Translations under genes and position numbers: made by a program
Shown here: positions 1 to 4,631 of the stretch, one piece after another
How the letters are laid out: each line of letters starts with the position of its first letter
How positions within the stretch are numbered: the first letter of the stretch is position 1
Notes under the pieces: generated by a model
The model's input: only the letters and a program-made list of their open reading frames with translations
Databases searched by the model: none
What the model was told of the DNA's origin: nothing
Origin: JBEAOO01 sp041164825
Lineage (GTDB): Bacteria; Pseudomonadota; Gammaproteobacteria; Burkholderiales; Burkholderiaceae_C
Length of the DNA stretch: 12,309 nucleotides
Assembly (NCBI GenBank): GCA_041164825.1
Contig: JBEAOO010000181.1
Span: 1 to 12,309 of the forward strand
Direction: 5' to 3'

Positions 1-709
1 CCTGTGGGTGGTCCGACGGGTGGGCCGACGGGGGTGTGACCACCCGCGCCGGTGCAGCAGCACCCAGCGCGCGGTGCAGCGCCACGCCAATAGCTGCGCC
101 CACGAACTCGGCCACCACAAACCCCGGCGCGCTGGCCGGCGCGATGCCGGCAAAGGTGTCGCTGAACAAGCGGCCCAAGGCGGCGGCCGGGTTGGCAAAC
201 GAGGTCGATGCGGTGAACCAATACGCCGCGCCAATGTAGGCCGCCACCATGGCCGCCACGCGGGATGCGGGCGCGCGCAAAATCACCAGCAGCAGGCCCG
301 CAGTGGCCACGGCCTCGGCGATCCACTGGCCGTTGCCTGTGCGCACCTTGCTCGACCACTGCAGCACCGGCAGCTCAAACATCACGTGCGCCAGCCACGC
401 GCCCAGCATGGCGCCCAGCAGTTGCGCGGCAATGTAGGGCAGCAGGTGGGCGCGGGGCAGGGCGCCGCGAAACGCCATCACCGCCGACACCGCCGGGTTG
501 AAGTGCGCACCGCTGACGGGCCCGAAGACCTCGATCAGCACATACAGCCCGCCCACGGTGGCCAGCGTGTTGGCCAGCAGCGCCAGCCCATCGTTGCCGC
601 CGCACAGGCGCTGGGCCATGATCCCCGAGCCGATCACCACCGCCAGCAGCAGCGCGGTGCCCAGGGTTTCGGCCAGCAGCTGCTGGGGCAAGCGTGTTGC
701 GCCCGCCAT
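1..709 (-). CDS. Aquaporin/MIP-family channel of the ars operon, partial (C-terminus beyond the left edge)
   Basis: This is a membrane channel of the major intrinsic protein family. In an ars operon it most likely lets arsenite made by ArsC leave the cell, as known for AqpS-type proteins. The reverse strand is open for 236 codons and runs off the window. Both family signatures are present: SGAHFNPAV (NPA at residues 71-73) and FANPAAALG (NPA at 173-175), with hydrophobic segments before, between and after them. The residue directly after the second NPA is Ala, where classical water and glycerol channels carry the selectivity-filter Arg; as I recall it, the arsenic-linked AqpS also lacks that Arg. 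The ATG shares one base with the arsC stop (TGATG), indicating translational coupling. The tail is rich in Pro and His and may be almost complete. The family call is firm; the arsenite substrate is inferred from context. Confidence 0.9.
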   Translation of the reverse strand, partial: MAGATRLPQQLLAETLGTALLLAVVIGSGIMAQRLCGGNDGLALLANTLATVGGLYVLIEVFGPVSGAHFNPAVSAVMAFRGALPRAHLLPYIAAQLLGAMLGAWLAHVMFELPVLQWSSKVRTGNGQWIAEAVATAGLLLVILRAPASRVAAMVAAYIGAAYWFTASTSFANPAAALGRLFSDTFAGIAPASAPGFVVAEFVGAAIGVALHRALGAAAPARVVTPPSAHPSDHPQ

Positions 710-1215
710 CAGCTGCGGCCAATCTCTTGCAGGGCGGCTTGCAGTGCGGCGCGGTCCATCGTGGCCAGCGGCAAGGCCAGCAGCTGCAGCATGCGGTAGC
801 CAATGGCCTGGCGCGTCAGCTCAAACGCGCGGCGCTTGCCCTCGTCGCCGCCTTCGGCGTTGGACGGATCGGGGTAGCCCCAGTGCACCTTCACGGGTTG
901 GCCACCCGTGCCACCGAAGAACACCGGGCAGGTTTCGGCCGCGGCGCTGTCGCACACGGTGATGACGATGGACAGCGGCGGCGCGCCATCGGCGCTGAAC
1001 TCGTCCCAGCTTTTGCTGCGGTAGGCCGCGGTGTCGATGCCCGCGTTCTGCAGCGCCTCCAGCGCAAACGGGTTCAGCCGCCCGCTGGGCGCGCTGCCCG
1101 CGCTGTGCGCCTTCACATCGAGGCCGCGCTGCGCCGCCAGGTGGTTCAGCATGCCTTCGCTCAGCACGCTGCGGGCGGAGTTGTGGGTGCAAAGAATGAG
1201 GACGTGGGTGGTCAT
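709..1215 (-). CDS. arsC: Arsenate reductase ArsC, low-molecular-weight phosphatase (thioredoxin-type) family
   Basis: This cytoplasmic enzyme reduces arsenate to arsenite using thiols. The 168-residue protein begins VLILCTHNSARS, the C-X5-R-S anion loop of LMW-PTP-like arsenate reductases, with nucleophile Cys9 and Arg15. Cys88 and Cys96, in VCDSAAAETCP, fit the second and third redox cysteines of the relay that thioredoxin resolves. GYPDPS (Asp116) matches the general-acid Asp-Pro loop of the fold. The length is normal for proteobacterial members, which have a C-terminal helical extension beyond the shorter Gram-positive enzyme. It is the middle gene of arsR-arsC-aquaporin, 46 bp after arsR and sharing one base with the aquaporin gene. 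The whole operon is probably repressed by ArsR. No defect is seen. Confidence 0.95.
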   Translation of the reverse strand: MTTHVLILCTHNSARSVLSEGMLNHLAAQRGLDVKAHSAGSAPSGRLNPFALEALQNAGIDTAAYRSKSWDEFSADGAPPLSIVITVCDSAAAETCPVFFGGTGGQPVKVHWGYPDPSNAEGGDEGKRRAFELTRQAIGYRMLQLLALPLATMDRAALQAALQEIGRS

Positions 1216-1261
1216 GGGGTGTGTGTTGGCAAGGGGGTGATGAAGGGTGCGGGCGCTGTGC

Positions 1262-1594
1262 TCAGCAGCAGGCGCCGGGCAGGCCGCCCGCGGGTGCGGC
1301 CTCGCAGCCCTCGCCCTGGCAGCAGTGGGCGCTGAGGTAGGCCATCAGCGCGCTCATCTGTGGCAGGTCGGGCCGGTAAATCAGGTTGCGGCCATCGCGC
1401 ACGGCGTCCACCAGGCCGGCGTGCGTGAGCTCTTTGAGGTGAAACGACAGCGTGGACGCGGGCACATCGAGCAGCGCGGCCAAGGCGCCTGGCGTCATGC
1501 CCTCGGGCGCGGCGCCCACCAGCGCGCGGAACACCCGCAGGCGCATGCCTTGGGCGAGGGCGGCGAGTGCGAGTACGGCTTGTTTTTCTTCCAT
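1262..1594 (-). CDS. arsR: ArsR-family arsenite-responsive repressor
   Basis: This is a small winged-helix dimeric repressor that should leave the operator when As(III) binds. From the ATG at 1594 it is 110 residues. The helix-turn-helix covers about residues 34-60 (PGALAALLDVPASTLSFHLKELTHAGLV), followed by the wing GRNLIYRPD. The classical ELCVCDL metal site of plasmid R773 ArsR is absent. Instead the C-terminus has Cys91-Cys92, Cys97 and a terminal Cys109-Cys110, which resembles the C-terminal As(III) site of the Acidithiobacillus-type ArsR (a CC plus a nearby Cys). I chose MEEKQAV as the start because homologues I recall begin there; the frame stays open upstream to 1651, but that extension would run through the promoter region. 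No clear Shine-Dalgarno site precedes the ATG. It is first in the operon and probably autoregulated. Confidence 0.9.
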   Translation of the reverse strand: MEEKQAVLALAALAQGMRLRVFRALVGAAPEGMTPGALAALLDVPASTLSFHLKELTHAGLVDAVRDGRNLIYRPDLPQMSALMAYLSAHCCQGEGCEAAPAGGLPGACC

Positions 1595-1600
1595 GGTTCG

Positions 1601-1648
1601 AGTTTCGTGGAAGTATCGAATCGAGTCAAGCCGCGTCACGGTCACCGT
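1601..1648 (-). promoter_or_regulatory. Candidate ars promoter/operator region
   Basis: The 72 bp between the broken nucleotidyltransferase gene and arsR must hold the ars promoter. Two reverse-strand readings are possible: GTGACG (1639-1634), 16 bp, GATACT (1617-1612); or TTGACT (1629-1624), 17 bp, GAAACT (1606-1601), the latter giving an almost leaderless arsR message. Symmetric elements that could bind ArsR are TTCG-N9-CGAA (1604-1620) and ACGGTCACCGT (1638-1648). The -10 boxes are weak and the assignment is tentative. Confidence 0.4.
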
Positions 1649-2008
1649 CATCGCTGCCGCGGTGACTTATCCGGCTGCCGCTCGCCCGCTTTTCACGGTG
1701 TTGAACCAAGCCAAGTCGGCCGCCACGTGGGTCCGCACCGTGGCCTCTTCTTCGGCATCCAGAAAGGTGGTGGATGCGATCTTGGCCGCGACCTTGGGCA
1801 GCGAGATGAACCCCGACAACACGCCCGCCCGGATCCAGCGCACATCGTTGGGCTGGCTGCGCGCGTACTTCGAGATCGCCGCGTCGTCGGGGTCCAAAAA
1901 CCAGAGCGTGAGACCGTTCTCCGTGAGCGGCGTCATCCGATGGCGCCAGCCCTCCGGCAGGGTCGGCAAACTGGGCGAGACTGGGTCCAGAAAATAGCCG
2001 TTCGCCTA

Positions 2009-2038
2009 GGGCCTGTTAGCGCTATGGAAGGGCACGCG
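2009..2038 (+). repeat. Left terminal inverted repeat of the MITE-like element
   Basis: This 30-bp end is the inverted partner of 2245-2274. The single mismatch is at its 14th base (C here, G in the partner). Confidence 0.85.
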
Positions 2039-2041
2039 TGG

Positions 2042-2132
2042 CTCGGAAAACAGCCGCCGGCAAGGCGCAAAGCGCAGGCATAGCTGCGCCTACGGCGAGC
2101 ATTTGCAACGCAGCCGGCGGCCGCTTTCCGAG
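2042..2132. repeat. Internal palindrome 1 of the MITE-like element
   Basis: The arm at 2042-2061 (CTCGGAAAACAGCCGCCGGC) matches the inverted arm at 2113-2132 in 18 of 20 positions. A smaller hairpin lies inside the loop, GCGCAG (2072-2077) with CTGCGC (2084-2089). Transcribed RNA could fold into a long stem with a second hairpin at its tip. Confidence 0.8.
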
Positions 2133-2145
2133 ATCACCCGAAGGG

Positions 2146-2244
2146 CCGGATCCCCGCAGGGCGCAGGGCGGCGTTGCTCGGTCCTTGTGTGCCGAGGGCA
2201 CACGGCGTCCCTCACGCCTTGCCCTGCGCTCTGCGGGGATCCGG
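2146..2244. repeat. Internal palindrome 2 of the MITE-like element
   Basis: The arm at 2146-2169, beginning CCGGATCCCCGCAG, matches the inverted arm at 2221-2244 in 23 of 24 positions. The outer 14 bp pair perfectly. The palindrome ends directly against the right terminal repeat. Confidence 0.85.
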
Positions 2245-2274
2245 CGCGTGCCCTTCCATACCGCTAACAGGCCC
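2245..2274 (-). repeat. Right terminal inverted repeat of the MITE-like element
   Basis: This is the inverted copy of 2009-2038, 29 of 30 identical. Confidence 0.85.
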
Positions 2275-2495
2275 CAATGGAACAAGGAGCCCTCACCCAG
2301 CGCCTCATCCAGGTCGAAGATGCGCGCCGGGTCGGCCTGCGTGTAGCTGTCGATGTCGTTCGACATCGACATGTCCGGCGGCAAACCGTCTTCGTCCTGG
2401 ATGCCGAGGATCGAGAGACTGCCGATCACCACGAAGTCGCGGAGCCCCGACAGCGCTCGCGCTGGTTCAAAGCAGCTTGAACAGGTGCGCGCGCT

Positions 2496-2960
2496 TCATG
2501 CCCGGGCCACCATCCAGGGCGAGTTCTGCCTCAGCGCCCGGCCTTCTGCCAAGTCGTCGGAACCCATGGCGCGCGCCAGCTCTCGCACCGGCAGGCGCAG
2601 CAAGGCGTCCCAGCGGTCCGCGTAGTCGGTGCTGCACAGGCGATCCGCGCGCCAACGCGCGACTTCGGCGCGCGCACCGTTCACGAGCGCGGCTTGTTCG
2701 GCCTCGGTCAACAGCAGCAAATCAATGGCCAGCTTTTGGTGCGTGATCTGGCGGTTCTTGTCCACCAGCAGTTGTGCAGCGCGAGCCGCACGGCGCTCGG
2801 ACAACGCTTGCGCTTCAGCCGGCTGCGCTTGGAAGGCCTCGGGCGAACACACGATGGCCTTGACCTTCTTGTGGCGCTCTATGGCCACCGGCCCTTGGGC
2901 CAAGGCATCCAAGAGTTCACCAAAGTTTTGCTTGGCGCGGCTGGCGGTGATGTGTTGCAT
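2496..2960 (-). CDS. Phd/YefM-type antitoxin with long C-terminal domain
   Basis: This is a probable DNA-binding antitoxin and autoregulator of 154 residues. Residues 2-44 have the Phd/YefM form: HITASRAKQNFGELLDAL, then PVAIERHKKVKAIV, then CSPEAF (strand, helix, strand, as in YefM). The rest is a roughly 110-residue, mostly helical, charged region ending near LRQNSPW (143-149), longer than the roughly 80-90 residues of plain YefM/Phd. It probably binds the partner. Its TGA overlaps the ATG of the broken nucleotidyltransferase gene by 4 bp (ATGA), the usual antitoxin-then-effector order. A promoter and a 27-bp palindrome sit directly upstream. The reading frame is intact, so this is an orphan antitoxin. 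The N-terminal fold is clear; the binding partner is inferred. Confidence 0.8.
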   Translation of the reverse strand: MQHITASRAKQNFGELLDALAQGPVAIERHKKVKAIVCSPEAFQAQPAEAQALSERRAARAAQLLVDKNRQITHQKLAIDLLLLTEAEQAALVNGARAEVARWRADRLCSTDYADRWDALLRLPVRELARAMGSDDLAEGRALRQNSPWMVARA

Positions 2961-2966
2961 GGTGAG

Positions 2967-3000
2967 ATTTTACTGATTTTGTCCATTTTGGACAAAATCA
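2967..3000 (-). promoter_or_regulatory. Promoter with overlapping 27-bp operator palindrome for the Phd-type gene
   Basis: TGATTTTGTCC (2974-2984) and GGACAAAATCA (2990-3000) are perfect 11-bp inverted arms around a 5-bp centre. On the reverse strand TTGTCC (2995-2990), a 17-bp spacer and TAAAAT (2972-2967, five of six consensus bases) make a good sigma-70 promoter. The palindrome covers the -35 box and most of the spacer, so a bound dimer would block RNA polymerase. The -10 ends 6 bp before the ATG at 2960, so transcription may start at or next to the start codon, giving a leaderless message. This fits antitoxin autoregulation. Confidence 0.78.
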
Positions 3001-3150
3001 ACTCGCACCAGCTCGACGTGGCTCCTCACCGCCTGAGCCGTATCCGTTCCCGCTCCTGGTCATTTCATTTTCAAAGGCGGACCGCACGTTGCAGACAACA
3101 GACTGCGCTGCTTGGATGCGCGCATTGACGGGCAGCGGCACGACGGCCGC
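3001..3150. other. Short gap without a recognised gene
   Basis: This lies between the operator palindrome and the stop of the second antitoxin-like gene. A toxin gene would be expected here, downstream of that antitoxin. I could not recognise a toxin or a remnant in any frame. Confidence 0.5.
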
Positions 3151-3348
3151 TCAAGCCTTCTTGTGGCGAGGCAAGGTGTGTGCGGGGGACGATGCGGGCG
3201 CGGATGCCGTCGCGTGCGACAGGGCTTGGTCCAACGCTGATTCGTCCAGCACGCGGCCAGCGGCCACGTCTTCGGCCAATTCGGCCAATTCGGCCAACCG
3301 TGTCCGGGTTTCGCTGATGGGCACCACATCGCTGGCACGCAAACCCAT
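3151..3348 (-). CDS. Short Phd/YefM-like antitoxin remnant with apparent internal deletion
   Basis: The 65-residue protein opens MGLRASDVVPISETRTRLAEL, matching the N-terminus of a Phd/YefM antitoxin subfamily (…VVPISEARARLTELAEEV…) that I know at about 85-95 residues. After only about 27 residues it passes into DVAAGRVLDESALDQAL, which resembles the C-terminal end of the same subfamily. The middle, normally the strand and helix with KNGASYVAL, is missing. The junction holds the repeat LAELAELAE. The ATG at 3348 is chosen because AAGGAG (reverse strand, 3360-3355) sits 6 bp upstream; the frame is open to 3519 but that extension resembles nothing known. No toxin gene follows. It is still translatable, but probably not functional, or a minimal DNA-binding fragment. 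Confidence 0.6.
   Translation of the reverse strand: MGLRASDVVPISETRTRLAELAELAEDVAAGRVLDESALDQALSHATASAPASSPAHTLPRHKKA
3271..3297 (+). repeat. Three tandem copies of a 9-bp unit
   Basis: TTCGGCCAA occurs three times in succession (3271-3279, 3280-3288, 3289-3297). Read on the reverse strand it encodes LAELAELAE in the antitoxin-like gene. The unit is in frame, so a change in copy number would alter length by three residues without a frameshift. Confidence 0.9.
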
Positions 3349-3716
3349 GGGGTGCTCCTTGTTCAAAAGGGTCAGAACCCAGCGCACCGCATTCAAGGGA
3401 AACGGCGCAGAGACGCTGCAGCCGGCCGGGCGACGCGAAGTTGCCCACTCTGCGATCACGTCAAAAAGTTCACCCCCTGAATGAGGGGTGTTGGGGGTGG
3501 CGTAGTCCGCACGGTTCATGGGGTTCGCCCACTGCGTACAAACCCGTCATGCGCACTCGAAACAATGCGCACAGGTCGCGGAGGTCTAGTCATCCAGCAG
3601 GGGTGGCCGGTCTCGTGAGCCGCGTCGAGGTCTTTGTCTGTTTCCTCAGTTCAGACCTGCGATCGCAACCCTCGTGACACCCAACCTACTTACCCCATCT
3701 CTCAGGAGAGACCTCC
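3349..3716. promoter_or_regulatory. 368-bp divergent intergenic region
   Basis: This separates the reverse-strand antitoxin remnant from the forward-strand PEP-CTERM gene and must hold both promoters. I see no convincing -35/-10 pair for the PEP-CTERM gene. A palindrome CACCCC-N8-GGGGTG lies at 3471-3490, followed by a G-rich stretch (3485-3500). A clear Shine-Dalgarno AGGAG at 3704-3708 serves the gene at 3717. Open frames in this stretch have no recognisable products. Confidence 0.5.
3471..3490. repeat. Palindrome CACCCC-N8-GGGGTG
   Basis: Six-bp arms around CTGAATGA. On the reverse strand it is followed by AACTTTTTG, so it could act as a weak terminator for leftward transcription. As a dyad in a divergent promoter region it could equally be an operator. 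Neither reading can be settled from the sequence. Confidence 0.45.
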
Positions 3717-4484
3717 ATGAAAAATTCGATCAAGCTGATCGCCGCCGCCGCTCTGGTGGCCACCTCTGGTTTCGCTTCCGCTGCCATCAACAACGGCAGC
3801 ACCGGTGACGGCGAGCTGTTCTTCATGGCTTATGACTCGACGTCAAGCCTGACCTATGTTTTTGACACTGGCGTGCTGACTTCGGCCTTCCAGCCGTTGA
3901 CGGCCGCAACTCAGTCTTTCGCTCTGACGGGCTTTGCTTCGTTCATGGCTACCGCTTCCATGAACACCACCGCTTGGGGCGTTTTTGGTGTTTCGCAAGC
4001 TGCTACTGGTGGCCCCTCGAAGCCATCGCTGTATGCCACGACGTCGGCTGTGCCGGCCACTGGCCCGAACCAATCGTCGCTGGCCGCTGCCAACGCGATC
4101 CTGGTTGACGGCCCTGGCGCTGGCCCGATTGCCGCTGCGAATCTGGTTACGCCGGCAGCTACTCAAAACGGCTTCGCCATTCTGGCTGGCAACCAGACCG
4201 GCGTGGTTGAGGGCGTTATCGGCACGGTGAAATTCCCGGTGACCGGCGCCATGAATGAGTCGCTGAGCTTTGTCAAATTGAGCAACCCGACGATCTCCAA
4301 GTCCACCGTGACGACCTTTGCGAACGCATATGGCGTCAGCTCGTGGTCTGTCGACACGGCCAGCAAGACGCTGAACTTCACCGCTGCTACCGCCCCGGTG
4401 CCGGAACCCAGCACCTACGCCCTGGCCATCGCTGGCCTGGCTGTGGTTGGTGCCCTGGCCCGCCGCAAGAAGGCTGCCAAGTAA
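3717..4484 (+). CDS. PEP-CTERM sorting domain-containing secreted protein
   Basis: This exported surface or matrix protein of 255 residues is expected to be handled by an exosortase. The N-terminus is a Sec signal peptide (MKNSIKLIAAAALVATSGFASA, cleavage about residue 22). The C-terminus is a textbook PEP-CTERM signal: VPEPSTYALAIAGLAVVGALARRKKAAK (228-255), that is the Pro-Glu-Pro motif, one hydrophobic helix and a basic tail. The middle is rich in Ala, Thr, Ser and Gly, has no cysteine, and shows no catalytic motif I recognise, as usual for this class. The start is supported by AGGAG 8 bp upstream. No exosortase is in the window. Codons favour GCT and GGT more than the neighbouring TPS genes, suggesting high expression. 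The specific function is unknown. Confidence 0.93.
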   Translation: MKNSIKLIAAAALVATSGFASAAINNGSTGDGELFFMAYDSTSSLTYVFDTGVLTSAFQPLTAATQSFALTGFASFMATASMNTTAWGVFGVSQAATGGPSKPSLYATTSAVPATGPNQSSLAAANAILVDGPGAGPIAAANLVTPAATQNGFAILAGNQTGVVEGVIGTVKFPVTGAMNESLSFVKLSNPTISKSTVTTFANAYGVSSWSVDTASKTLNFTAATAPVPEPSTYALAIAGLAVVGALARRKKAAK

Positions 4485-4498
4485 TCACTGGCGCCTGA

Positions 4499-4520
4499 GC
4501 GCGCAGCCTGCGCTGCGCGC
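4499..4520 (+). terminator. Stable hairpin after the PEP-CTERM gene
   Basis: GCGCGCAG (4499-4506) pairs with CTGCGCGC (4513-4520) over a 6-nt loop, 14 bp after the stop codon. The downstream sequence is only moderately T-rich (CTCTGCTCTTCTG), so it may be a weak terminator or an mRNA-stabilising stem rather than a full intrinsic terminator. Confidence 0.45.
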
Positions 4521-4631
4521 CTCTGCTCTTCTGTCCACAGCGACCGAGATGCACCTCGGCTCGGCCGCTGCATGGCTCGCTCTTTTGTCTCAGCGCTCGA
4601 TTTTCCCGCTATTCCCCACAAGGACACCATC

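Larger units (their letters stand above)
2009..2274. mobile_element. MITE-like non-coding insertion with 30-bp terminal inverted repeats
   Basis: The left end (2009-2038) and right end (2245-2274) are inverted copies matching at 29 of 30 positions. They start GGGCCTGTTAGCG and include TATGGAAGGGCACGCG. The 266 bp carry no plausible gene; the interior is two further palindromes (2042-2132 and 2146-2244). The element interrupts a nucleotidyltransferase gene. Restoring that reading frame requires removal of 268 bp, consistent with about 265 bp of element plus a 3-bp target duplication: CTA at 2006-2008 and CCA at 2274-2276, one mismatch, the latter overlapping the last TIR base. CTAG/CCAA is a 4-bp alternative. 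It lacks a transposase and must have been mobilised in trans. The parent IS family is not identified. Confidence 0.82.
1667..2499 (-). pseudogene. DUF6036-type nucleotidyltransferase gene, broken by a frameshift and a MITE-like insertion
   Basis: Three reverse-strand pieces join into one family-like protein. Piece 1 (2499-2470) encodes MKRAHLFKLL. Piece 2 (from about 2468 to 2274) encodes EPARALSG..VVIGSLSILG through to EGSLFHW. Piece 3 (2005-1670) encodes ANGYFLDPVSP..LPEGW to the TAA at 1667. Dropping one T of the triplet at 2469-2471 joins pieces 1 and 2. Removing 2006-2273 (268 bp) joins pieces 2 and 3 in frame. The result is 187 residues, with a nucleotidyltransferase-like GS (26-27) and an Asp-X-Asp (48-50). 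DUF6036 proteins, as I recall them, have the same order: VIGS-x-x-LG, GEGS-x-FH, GY, LPEGW, then AISKY. The ATG overlaps the upstream antitoxin stop (ATGA), so the two formed a coupled pair in which this was probably the effector. It should be inactive now. The family name is from memory; the two lesions are visible directly. Confidence 0.82.

Noticed and set aside
8..799. Forward open frame opposite the aquaporin gene
   Set aside because: The reverse frame contains both NPA signatures and couples to arsC; the forward product is Arg/Gln/His-rich and meaningless.
1595..1651. Upstream extension of arsR by 19 codons
   Set aside because: The extra residues do not match ArsR N-termini that I know, and the stretch holds the only room for the ars promoter.
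2022..2346. Open frames within the MITE-like element
   Set aside because: They run through palindromic DNA, match no family, and are interrupted relative to the flanking gene.
3271..3297. Possible CRISPR-type array
   Set aside because: The 9-bp units are directly adjacent with no spacers and lie within a coding frame.
3349..3519. Upstream extension of the short antitoxin-like gene
   Set aside because: A good Shine-Dalgarno site precedes the internal ATG at 3348, and the extension resembles no protein.
4572..4631. Earlier in-frame ATG for the PstS-like protein
   Set aside because: It would bury the signal peptide behind 20 residues and lacks the AAGGA site present before 4632.
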